Origin: Patellaria atrata CBS 101060
Lineage: Eukaryota; Ascomycota; Dothideomycetes; Patellariales; Patellariaceae
Length of the DNA: 64,000 nt
Reading direction: 5' to 3'
Assembly: GCA_010093705.1 (NCBI GenBank)
Contig: MU006116.1
Span: 38,394-102,393, forward strand
A program made the position numbers and the translations under genes. The first letter of the stretch is position 1. Every line of letters begins with the position of its first letter. Positions 41,484 through 51,600 of the stretch are shown in pieces. Below the pieces are notes generated by a model. It was not told the origin of the DNA, did no database searches, and worked only from the letters and a program-made list of their open reading frames with translations.

Positions 41484-43740
41484 CTACACAACCAACCTCC
41501 TCGCATCCTCGACTGCAATTCTACCGACCTTTTTCAAAAAAGTCTTCTGCTCACCCTCTCTATACCTCTCCCACGCATCCAAACCCTCCTTAGTGCCAAT
41601 ATCTAAGGTCTCATAGCCCTGCTTGATCACACCTGCGACCTCCTTTGGCGACAAATTCCTCCTTCCCTTCTCTTGTAACAGTTGCTTATAATGGCCCTCT
41701 ACTGAAATCAGTATCTCAATAGCAGCCGCCGTGCTTGGCTGTTTTGAGAGTTCGAAAGCGTCACGCAATGCTGTGAGGGAGTCGCCAGTCTCGACGAGCT
41801 TATAGAATAGATCATCGTAAGAGGCGGGGTCGGGGAGGAAAGATTCTCCGGCGGAGAGGGAGAAAGCAAGCAGAGAGAGGAGGTGCGTCATTAGAGTCGG
41901 GGTCGAGGGGTGCGGAAGAATGTCGGATGTGTAGGTGATCAGGAATTTGATGAACGAGAGAAGAGAGCGCCAGAATTCGGACCAGTGGTATGCTGCCAGA
42001 AATTAGAGTTAGTGCTGGTGAGAAACTGGATATGCTTACCCAGGCGGACTCTGGATCTGCTGAGGAAGGATATGACACGGAGCATTAGACCGAGACATAG
42101 GCTTCACTTGTAAGTTGGTGAATTAAACCAGGGGTCTGTCATAAACTTACATGTATAGATCTAAGTCCAGGCGACGCCGGAGATTGTGGTTTATTCCGTC
42201 AATTAGGATGTCTAGTAGGACGGTAGCTAAGACACGATCACCTTTAACAATCGGTAGATATGGTTGCCTTTGCCGGCATAGTCTGACGGAAGTCTTGCTC
42301 TCATCACTGCAAATTCTTTTCGCCAGGACCTGATCTTCGATAAGGATTTGAATAATATGTAGATTGAGGGTCGTATAAAGTGCCGTCCGAGACGAGCGAT
42401 AAGCATGTTGAATTAGGTAAGAAGTGAGTGAGAGAAAGCTACTAAACGGCGTTGAAGAGTTTCTTAACTCGGACGGTAGGGTGACAAGATTAAAACAGAA
42501 CAGTTTGTTGGCAACAGAGAAGTCGTAGGTAGACAATAACAGGGCGCTTTCAGGTCCAGGTCTACCACCGTTAGTGCATATTATAGATAGGAAATAGAAC
42601 GTACAATGCAGCAAATAATGCCTTAGTTTCTTCAGCTGTATGAATCGGGGTAGTTGGTTGAGATCCAGCAGCGAGAGCCCCTAAGCCTAAGTACGAGATA
42701 GTGTTACTCAGAGTCCAACCCTCAGGAATATCTTCTTGCACGGCTACATATTTATCCCTTGCTATACAACAAATGGTTCCAACACAATAAGTGATTTTCC
42801 GTATAGCTGCGTCATTCACAAAATCATCGAGCCGTAAGCGATACGGATTTTGAAACTCGAACTTGTTATAGTTCGCGAGTAAGCCAAGGAGAACGAAAGG
42901 GTCCAGTAATTGTACGTTATCATCATACTCTTGAACTAACTTGACAACATTAGATTGGTCTACAGTAGAGCAAATTCGCATACCTTCATTAATGCAGGGA
43001 ATAAGTCTCGATGTGTAAAGTATGAAATCAATCCCGTCTGGTACGCGCCGGAAGTGATGGAAATAGCGGTTCGTACAGCTTTAAGCCGGATGTGAACTAT
43101 TGAAAAGTCAATAGAACCCTTTGTATTCTCGGGAGTGTCCCTTACTATTCCTACCACTTCGAATCACAGTATCGAGAGCACCCACAAAATTAGAGAAAAC
43201 AGCGTCCGCATCGTGGAGTCCCGCTAATACAGAAATGATATCAGAACTGGGATTTGTATATTTCTTGCTCAATACTGCTCCTAAGAAGACTGTCAAGGTC
43301 TGGTCTGTAAGTAGGTAGGGTAGTTGTTTTTAATGGAGGTATTCTTACATCGAGGGCTACTTCATCTTGGGGCGCAATCGCAGTTTTCACATGCTCAATG
43401 GCTCTGGAAAAAAGTTCTTGTGGGTGCTCCTAGTATACAGAATGAGCTAATAGAATCGTAACGAAGGAATCGACGTAGAATTACGTGGTGGTGAAGTAGC
43501 TCCTCAGGCTTCAGGTCGCTGAGAATGCGCCGTAAGCTAGGAGCGTCGGGTCGGTGAAGGAAGAACTCCCGCCAGAAGCCCTCTGATAATTCAGTATCTT
43601 CTTCTTGTCCCTATATAACTATCAGCATATGTTATATCTCCAGAGTGAATACGCACATTGAACAAGATCTCGTAAAGCTGTATAATCTTAGGTTGAAAGG
43701 ACTCCGGTCTTGATTGTTGAGTCAGTGGAGAGGCTTCCAT
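41484..43740 (-). CDS. Armadillo-like helical protein, ARMH3/DUF1741 family (multi-exon)
   Basis: Fungal relative of human ARMH3 (C10orf76), a Golgi protein that binds PI4KB and GBF1; the fungal function is less clear. Start MEASPLTQQSRPESFQPKIIQLYEILFN at 43740. After an intron, EEDTELSEGFWREFFLHRPDAPSLRRILSDLKPEELLHHH; then EHPQELFSRAIEHVKTAIAPQDEVALD. Next come TLTVFLGAVLSKKYTNPSSDIISVLAGLHDADAVFSNFVGALDTVIRSG and IRLKAVRTAISITSGAYQTGLISYFTHRDLFPALMK. Further exons carry DPFVLLGLLANYNKFEFQNPYRLRLDDFV and the Leu-rich solenoid. The last is YHWSEFWRSLLSFIKFL...MTHLLSLLAFSLSAGESFLPDPASYDDLFYKLVETG to TRLKK-like DARRLVV. At least nine exons. It is divergent from Nrk1 with about 450 bp between starts. 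Confidence 0.86.
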
Positions 43741-44192
43741 TCCTAGGTATTGCGGAGAGCAGAGATTATCGCGGATGAAAGAGATCTTTTGTCCACTGAT
43801 AAAAGTAACGGACCAACAAGGTATGAACGGATTAAACCGTGCGATGCATGCCTGGCTTGCTGACAATAAAAGTCAACACACCTAGTTCTAGATTGAGCTA
43901 TGTAACCCTTTAGTTCTAAAGTATGCCAAGGATCACTAGCTAGAACTACATCACTTTTGCTGTAAATTTTCAACGTTATTTCTTCAAACAGACTCCATTT
44001 CTTAAAGTTTCTTGCGAATAATCGTGTGATCTATAAGGTACGGTATTACCTTAGTTCTTCAAGGAGCCTGAGTTTTTGATGCAAAAGGTTACGGTTTAGT
44101 CTTACATAAGACGTTCCTAACGGTTAAAGCTCTGCTGAAAGTCAAGCAATTTTCAAGATCGACCTTAACGTCATAACCATTTTTATGAACTC
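43741..44192. promoter_or_regulatory. Shared promoter region of ARMH3-like gene and Nrk1
   Basis: The two genes start head to head 452 bp apart, so this stretch should hold both promoters. A minus-strand open frame here (43973-43743) has no family features and is probably chance. No specific factor site recognised. Confidence 0.45.
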
Positions 44193-44957
44193 ATGGGTGA
44201 ATCAGCCAATTCAGCAGCACTGCTACTCGGCCTCTCAGGTCCATCTTCCTCTGGAAAGACCACTCTGGCGCGTCTACTCCGCGACATTCTGCCTAACACT
44301 TCGATCCTGCACATTGACGACTTCTACAAGACTGATAAGGACATACCAGTGAATGAAGACGGTCTACAAGACTGGGATTGCCTAGATTCTCTCGACCTAC
44401 CATTACTAACCTCCACACTAGAGTATATCAAGGAGCATGGGAGACCGCCGACAAACTTCATCTCAAAGGAGGATCAAAATGAAGTCGGGGAGTCAGGGGT
44501 GAGCGAAAAGACTGTGGTACAGTTCAGAGAAGAGATTCAGCATGTTTGTGGAGATCGTGCTTTCGACAGCCCTATCGTGATCATCGATGGCTTCCTGCTG
44601 TACTCAGACATTCCGCCACTATCTAAGGTCACAGAGCTACTGGATGTCAAACTTTTCCTCCACAACGTTACGTACCAGACAGTCAAAAGGCGTCGAGAGG
44701 CGAGAAAAGGATATGTTACATTGGAAGGGTTTTGGGAAGATCCTCCCGGTTATGTGGATAAGATTGTATGGCCTAACTATGTAAAAGACCACAAATTCTT
44801 GTTCTACGATGGCGATGTTGAGGGTAGGTTGAATGAAGAGGTGTGTAAGGAGCTAGGTATTCGAGGAATGCCGGAAAGGGGGGACAACCAGATTTCTATA
44901 CAAGATATGTTAGAATGGGCATTAGCTGCAGTGAAGGAAGACTTTCGGCAGAAATAG
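44193..44957 (+). CDS. NRK1: Nicotinamide riboside kinase
   Basis: Phosphorylates nicotinamide riboside to NMN in the NAD salvage pathway; cytosolic. 254 residues, one exon, near the fungal family length. P-loop GPSSSGKTTLARLL at residues 16-29. Catalytic/substrate motif ILHIDDFYKTDKDIPVNEDGLQDWDCLDSLD, where the Asp of HIDDFYK is expected to act as base. VIIDGFLLYSD is the Walker-B-like strand, then FLHNVTYQTVKRRREARKGYVTLEGFWEDPPGYVDKIVWPNYVKDH contains the lid with RR.R and the conserved WxDPPGYxxxxVWP. Divergent from the ARMH3-like gene. Confidence 0.94.
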   Translation: MGESANSAALLLGLSGPSSSGKTTLARLLRDILPNTSILHIDDFYKTDKDIPVNEDGLQDWDCLDSLDLPLLTSTLEYIKEHGRPPTNFISKEDQNEVGESGVSEKTVVQFREEIQHVCGDRAFDSPIVIIDGFLLYSDIPPLSKVTELLDVKLFLHNVTYQTVKRRREARKGYVTLEGFWEDPPGYVDKIVWPNYVKDHKFLFYDGDVEGRLNEEVCKELGIRGMPERGDNQISIQDMLEWALAAVKEDFRQK

Positions 44958-45228
44958 TGAGATGCGAGAATCGGGATGACGCATGAATATGTCAAACCTA
45001 GGTGTACGATACAGCTCCAAGCCGGTACAGACCAGCAGTGGTATTGGTTCTAATGTGATAGCCTTTGAGTTACGATTTGGCTTCTTATAAACAAGGTGGG
45101 GTTGAGCAGGATTCAGGTAAAAAGTAATCCCTCTGACTGTCCTAGACGGCACCCCTTCATGACTGGAAATAGAATGATAATAGCGTAACGCCACAACTCC
45201 GCAATAATAAATCATCCCCGAGTACAGC

Positions 45229-46047
45229 CTAGCGAAACTTGCTCACAATAACTGCAATGATCAAAAGAACTAGCACCGTGATAATCGCAATGGTAATTAT
45301 CCGATTCGTAGCCATCCTAATGATATTAGCGATGGTTTGTGTAGTTGTCAAAAGTAGGGAGTCAGTACCTACGCGCCATCCCTCTTAACGTTTTAATGCT
45401 TCGATCTGTATACTCCTCACTGTCTAGGATCGTCTCTCTAGTATGTCCCATCGTCTCCCTCTGTATAGCCAAATCATCCAGTATGTTCCTTCCAATGTCT
45501 TCCGTTTCGTCTGCTATCCTCTGGCTTTCTCTCAACCGGTAGCTGCTTTGCCCCTGACGATCAGTGTTATTCAGTAGGCGCTGACGCTGGATAGCCTCCT
45601 CTTCCATAAAGCCGAAATGATGAGCATGTTGATCGTCAGAAACGGGTTTTAGTTTCCGGCGTAGGTTCTCGACCTCTTCTTTATACTTCTTGTACCTTTT
45701 CTCCATAATATTCTTGACGTTTTTAGGAACATCTTGATTGTTCATTTCCAGATTCAAATTGGCGAGCTACTCCATGTTAGTCTAGTAAGAGGCGACATTG
45801 CAAACTCATCTATCCTGACCAGCTCCAGGTATTTTCGTTCGAATACCTTGGCCACAGAGTCCGTAAAAGATAGGATAAGACTCACTAAAGTATTTGCCTC
45901 CTCTAGATCTGGACCTGCGGAGCCTACAACTTGATGCCTGTCTTTCCCCTCAAGCTTCTTCTTCAGTCTCCGTAATATTTCTTGCAGCTCGTTTTCATAG
46001 CCACTGAAGGTCTCAAGACCAATCTCGGTATCTATAAGGTTCGACAT
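45229..46047 (-). CDS. VTI1: Vti1 v-SNARE
   Basis: Qb-SNARE of Golgi-to-endosome, vacuole and retrograde Golgi traffic. Start MSNLIDTEIGLETFSGYENELQEILRRLKKKLEG at 46047. An intron of about 120 bp after LEEANTL ends at TAG before LANLNLEMNNQDVPKNVKNIMEKRYKKYKEEVENLRRKL (the Habc end). The SNARE motif follows: RLLNNTDRQGQSSYRLRESQRIADETEDIGRNILDDLAIQRETMGHTRETILDSEEYTDRSIKTLRGMARR, with the zero-layer Gln in the usual place (AIQRE). After a second intron of about 50 bp comes the tail anchor MATNRIITIAIITVLVLLIIAVIVSKFR. Length and order are normal for the family. Confidence 0.93.
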
Positions 46048-46367
46048 CTCTACTGCAAGATCTCTTCACCAGCGTTGAACGTCCGTTCTTAGGTTCAGTA
46101 CTTCTGAGGTCGGGGTCACGACATTCGATACGGCGGAGTGAGTGATGAGAGTGGAGAAGTCAGAAACAAGGAGGTTTCCTTGACTTGGTTACGTCAAAAA
46201 TTCTGGGTAAGGTATCGTTGGTTCGCCTAGGTACTAGGACACTGTCGAAGATTTTTGATGATGGTAGTTGAAAAGGTCCCGTAATGGCCTTCCAGAGATG
46301 ACGACCCAAGGGAGCCGGTCTGGAGTTGTCTTGGCGCTCGGCGGGTTTCTTTGACCATACCATAAAA
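46048..46367. other. Intergenic 5' of Vti1
   Basis: Promoter side of Vti1. The overlapping minus-strand open frames are short and compositionally unremarkable. Confidence 0.5.
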
Positions 46368-46523
46368 ACTCAGGTGTTGTCTCCCGGTAGCATAGCGCAA
46401 ACTAACCAAAGGGGGTGCTAATCGTCCTAGATTATAAAATAGTAGCGCGCTAGAACGAATACCTACAGACTAATACCCTCTCTGGTTAGTTTACGCTATG
46501 CTACCGAGAGACAACACCTGAGT
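46368..46523. mobile_element. Palindromic MITE-like element
   Basis: 156 bp with long inverted arms: ACTCAGGTGTTGTCTC opens the left arm and its complement closes the right. Pairing continues with few mismatches through GGTAGCATAGCG and AAACTAACCA, so arms of 50 bp or more enclose a short AT-rich centre. It has no coding capacity. Flanks (CATAAAA on the left, CTCTACGG on the right) show no clear target duplication, so the family is not assigned; a small non-autonomous DNA transposon is the likeliest reading. Confidence 0.75.
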
Positions 46524-47162
46524 CTCTACGGTAACCTAAAGTTCTTTCCAACATTATATCAGTAGTAAAAGGCGAAAGGCCAACTGAGAAAAGTCACAGG
46601 ATCAAGATTTTAGCATTTGATCTACTATTTCGCGACCTTCTAAATAATAAATCGTCACAGAATAAGTAATATGCTGATCTCGACGCCTCGAGTACGAGAG
46701 ATCTAGCGACTCGTGTTAGAATACCAGGTACAGTAGCTTTTCAGTATGCGCAAACTGAGTCTTCCGCTCTTGTAAGTCAAGCATATATATCTATAAGACC
46801 TTACTAGGACAGGTTATATTCCCTTGCCTGATCCTCTCCGCGGTAAACCATCAGAGAACCTATGCCGTAACAAGGCTCGACAGTCAAGCTACTATAGTAT
46901 TGAATAACGTAAACGCTCGTGTTTCCTGAATAAGGTTTGTAACCAGAGGTCTTGATCCTTTCTCAGTCATAAGAAAGTACGCGTTCCCGACATCTTATTT
47001 CCCGCCATCTCTTTGTTGATTGTCTACCAGTCATCCTTTCTGGGTTGCTCGTCGCCCATAACTTGTAGAACCGCTCCTTTTTTTTTCTTGGGGAGGGGGG
47101 GGGAGGGGGTGAGAAAGGGGGACCGGTTTATCAACAAAGACTAGAAGATAATATCCCCAAAA
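46524..47162. other. Intergenic with G-rich tract
   Basis: No gene. A G-run (GGGGAGGGGGGGGGAGGGGG-like) at about 47091-47109 follows a T-run and stands just before the start of the small secreted frame. Confidence 0.5.
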
Positions 47163-47309
47163 TGGGTTATATCACAAGTCTCCTTACAACGCTCTCATTC
47201 TTTACTTTCACGCTCGCCGCAAGTGTGAGGCACTACACTACCATCGGTTATGACACCTGCAACCTCGCAGAGCAGTCCATCCCACACGACAAAAGCCAAC
47301 CATTCTGAC
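47163..47309 (+). CDS. Possible small secreted peptide or first exon of a lost gene
   Basis: 48 residues: MGYITSLLTTLSFFTFTLAA looks like a signal peptide, followed by SVRHYTTIGYDTCNLAEQS and a stop. It could be a short secreted product, or the first exon of the decayed gene that follows. No family recognised. Confidence 0.35.
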
Positions 47310-47708
47310 ATTCAAACTACGACGAATCAGTTCCACTTACTATCCTTTCTGATAATCCAAGCAAGTCTATACTTCATAATGGTGGTCGAATTCAAATTCT
47401 GGGCGCAAGTCCAAGAAGTCTTCGGTGGACATAATTTCTGGTTGGGAACATGTTATCTTAATTCTCAGGTGTTGTTCTTTCAAGATAGATCACTTGTACT
47501 CTCACTGAATTGCTGGCAGAGAGGGCGATCTCTCATGTGAGATGGTGAGGAATTTCCGTGCTGTTCAGTTATACCGTGAAATGCGTCTCATATTCAATAT
47601 TCAGTCACATGTCTCGTAAATACACATCTACTGTCAAAAACCCTAGATCGCCTGGAAACAAGGGAAGACAAAAGAGAGACAGTTCTCGTTACGGCGTAGG
47701 ACCAATTC

Positions 47709-48588
47709 TTGACGCACGTTCTAAAAACGTGTTCAAACAAACCCCCCCAAGCTGACCCCGGTAGAAGAAGGGATTTCCTTCCCCTCTCCTTTCATGCCCT
47801 CGGCGTCTACGTCTTTCCCACCGCATGCTCTATCAACACGCTCCTCCACGTCGCTGTAAAAGATATGCAGCTGTTATGTCTTTCCGTCGATGACCCAGAA
47901 AGCGTTCAGGTCTGCTATGCTCAGGTTGTGCGGTTGACCGGGTGCAGACTAAACTATCTCGCCGATAATACCACCGTAGTTACAGCGTCAGCTCTGATTA
48001 CTGATGTGACGAAGTGGGCCTGATATCCGAGACGAATGTTATGAGTCTCATGGGATTCTACCAGACCGTTGCGCTGGTGTTAATCAAGGCGGGGGGATAT
48101 GTGACCATGGTAGGAAGTGTGGCGGTCTATGTGTATGTGCCCCTATTCCTTCTTGTAACGTTCTTCTGTCTCTTTGGCTAAGATTAAGGTAAGCTAGTCC
48201 TCCTACATAGACCTTATGTGTTTTAATGTAGCTCTCCAGACCTAAAAACCCCTAAGGCCAACTTAATCCCTTCACCAGATCTCCCTGCTGGGAAACCCAC
48301 TAACCACACAACAGCCATCTACAGTGCCTTCAAGCAGTCTTGATGACCTCCCAAACGCCCTTCGCGTCGAACCTGACCCCCCAAAGCATGGGTCGTAACA
48401 ATCGAGAGGTAGTGTGCACTCCCATATAACTCTGACTATTTGCGTTAACTCCCTTCGTTGTTCCTTTAGTGGCCCGTTGATCACAAGTATCAGCCTCGGC
48501 TAAAGCACTTCGAGGAGGTTTCAATGCTGAATGAAGAATGTGCTGAGAGGATCGTGCGACAGGTACTCGGAATACGCCGGTGTGGCTG
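47709..48588 (+). pseudogene. Unidentified gene remnant, apparently frameshifted
   Basis: The plus strand reads FLPLSFHALGVYVFPTACSIN, KDMQLLCLSVDDPESVQVCYAQVVRLTGCRLNYL and TTVVTASALITDV, which look like real protein. Near 48010 the frame stops, but a shifted frame continues DEVGLISETNVMSLMGFYQTVALVLIKAGGYV, so one indel is likely. After a GT-AG-like gap ending TTTAG at about 48470, WPVDHKYQPRLKHFEEVSMLNEECAERIVRQVLGIRRCG ends at 48588 and may be its last exon. I do not know the family. It could instead be a live gene with mis-read exons. Confidence 0.4.
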
Positions 48589-48668
48589 AGAGGTTGGGGC
48601 GTACGAAATAATTGGAGCCTACGGGTCTATGGATTGTTGGTCGTTGTATCCTAGTAGTAGAGCCTTCT

Positions 48669-51600
48669 TCAGCAATCTCTCTCTGACAGAATCTTCATCG
48701 CCGCCACTCTGCGTGCTCCCTTTCCCAGGTCGTTATATGCCTTCCTCCGTGCCGCTCTTTTCTTATTATTTCGCGTCCACCTCAGAAGAAAGACTACGTT
48801 GTATCGAGGTCGCCGTTCGGCTAGAGGATCAGCACCATGTTCAAGTAGTAGGTCGATTATAGCTTCGCGTTCGTCGGCTCCCGAGTAAGAATATGCTTCC
48901 GATATAGGCAAAAGGAACCCACGGATTTGTGCGTTAACGTCAGCGCCATAGTGTACTAATAGCTGAATAACCTTCAGCTTGCCTTTCCGTTCCACTTTAA
49001 CATCCCAACTAGAATTACCTCCACAAGCGGCGATTAGCGCGGTACCGCACTTAGGGCATTGCGCATTCACGTCAGCACCCTTTTTAATCAGTAACTCAAC
49101 AGTCTCATCAAACAGGCCCATTGCGGCTGCTTGTAGAGCGGTAGAAAAGCGACCAAATCGCGAGGGTGGAACTCGTGCATCAACGAAAGCCCCCTTATCG
49201 AGTAACAGATCGATAATCCTGCCGTAGGGTCGTTTATCACCGTATTTTAAGCGAGCAGCCGATGCTGCCAGTAGGGCAGTCCCGAAGCTCTTTCCCGACC
49301 CGTTGACATCGGCACCGTTCTCGAGTAGTAGCTCGACTGTGGTATCGAAGCCTTCCGATGCTGCAGCGATTAGAGCACTGCCGAAGCGCCCACCCTTCAT
49401 ATTGACCTCAGCCCCGTTGTCAAGTAACACCTTAACAATTTCATGGGAGCCTCCAAAAGATGCCGCCTGTAGCGGGTAGCCGAGGCGCCCGCCTCGTAGG
49501 TTAACGTCAGCCTTATATACGAGCAGTAGTTCCACGCGCTCTAATGCTCTTTTGATCTCCGATTCACAGTACTGCTTCTGCTCCTCCTCCTCCTCGAGGC
49601 GCCTATACCACGCGCTTTTCTCGGCTTCTGAGAGCGGTTCCCGAAGTAGTTCTGTCTCTTCCAGGTCACGCATCCTATTCTTAATAAGCATAAGCTCGTG
49701 GCTGTCCATATGAGGATATTCTGCCGCATTATGAAGTGATGTAGGGCCAGGTGGGAACCACAAGTTTTTCCATTGCGCGTTGACATCCACACCCTTCTCT
49801 AAGAGTAATTTGAACGCCGGTGTTCCAGTTTGGGCTGCGTGAACCAAACAGGTACCACCGTTCGCAGTTATGTCCGCGCCGTTGGCGAGTAGTAGCTCTG
49901 TAATCTCCTCATCCGCTGCTGCCCCCAAGGCGCCGTGGTATCTCCCACTGCCCGCGTTTACATCGGCACCTTCCCTGAGGAGGAGCTCGATAATTCCCTT
50001 GTGGCCTCGATGTGATGCCGCTTGTAACGCGTTGCCGTAAAAACCGCCTTTCGCGTGAATATTGGCGCCTTTCTTAACGAGTAGCTCGACTGCTTCAGCC
50101 TTGCCCGTAAATGATGCTGCTTGTAACGCGTTACCGTATTTACCACCTTCAGCGCTGATATTCGCACCTTTTTCGAGCAGTAGCTCGATCACCTTGACGT
50201 GACCTTCATATGATGCCGCCTGTAGCGCGTTACCGTATTCACCAACCTCAGCATTTACATCCGCACCCTTTTCGAGCAGTAGCTCGACTATGTCGACATG
50301 ACCTGCATATGATGCCTCCTGTAGCGCGTTAGTGCCTCCATATTTCCTTCTGTTTGAGATTGCTTTGACGTCAACTCCCTTCTCTAGCAGTTTCTTGACG
50401 ATTCCATATCGGCCCCTTTGCGCTGCCGCATGAAGCGCGTCAACATTGCCCGTATTGTCCTCTGCTACAGCGGCCGTCTCGATCAAAATATTAACTATCT
50501 CCTCGTCGCTCTCATCAACTGCCAAGCGGAACGCGCTTTTGTACTCCTCGTTCGAGGGTCTGTAGGGTGTAGGATCGTCTGGATGGGATGGAGGAATATT
50601 TGAATAAGATGAAAGTTCATCTGAATTGTTAGGCGGAGAGTGGTTTGACTTTCTGTGTACTGTTGAGCGGCGCTTCGTAACCTTACGGCTTTGTTTACTT
50701 CCTTCCGCATTCAGATCCGAGTCATTTGTCAAGGCTTTAACGAGGTGTATTCGACCTTCACCTGTCATAGAGTATAACAACCATTTATCGTTTTCTGAGC
50801 GATACTTCCTAAATCTGGGATATTCTCTACCTGTTTCCTTGGACTCTTCGTCGAGCTTTGAACGATAATCGACACACTTTTCCAGTTTTCCCTTATTTTC
50901 AACCCCAAATTCCCGGAGAAAATCATTCTGTGAGATTCCATCGCGTTGCGCGTCATCGGCATGGTGAAACATACGGTGAACCGCATAGGATAAGAGGGGA
51001 AACTCTTCATTAAGCTTACGTAGCTGACTTGGTTTCTTTCCATTGTAAGAGGAACGTCTGTTTTCCAATTTTAAAAAGTACCGGAAACAACCATTCTTAA
51101 GTTGATCGTGACTTAGACCAGATAAAGAGGAGCTAAGGTTAGGGTTCAGGATCACCAGCCCATCCTTTAGCAGAAAGTCTCTCGCAGTCTCATGGATGAA
51201 TTGTACTGCATTAGACGACCAGGTTTTCGAAATTTCGATAAGACCTTTCGAGCATCTGAGAATATACCGTTCGATAACTTTCTCGTTAGGAATCGTGAAG
51301 TCAAATTCGTCTTGGGATTGTGATCCAGTCTTGATTGCTGAATAGAGTTGAGCTGGACTGAGCGGCTCTTTCGCAAATAATACCCATTGCAGTAATAAAA
51401 TGGTTCTCTCTAAATCAACCGTATCCCTGAGTAGCAGCTCCTTGAAGACGTCATTCAGTTCCCCTGGAAGCTCACTTAGCCGTTGACTCATCGCATCCAC
51501 TTCGCCTTGGTCGTGTAGTTCGTTTAAGATCTGAACGGCTAAAATAACCCAAAGAAAAACACCAGAGGCTCTGTGGCATATATCATGTCGTAAGTTTTCC

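Noticed and set aside
43743-43973. Minus-strand frame (MKIYSKSDVVLASDP) as upstream exon of the ARMH3-like gene
   Set aside because: The family start MEASPLTQQSRPESFQPKIIQLYE at 43740 fits orthologs, and no frame-keeping splice of realistic size joins the upstream frame to it.
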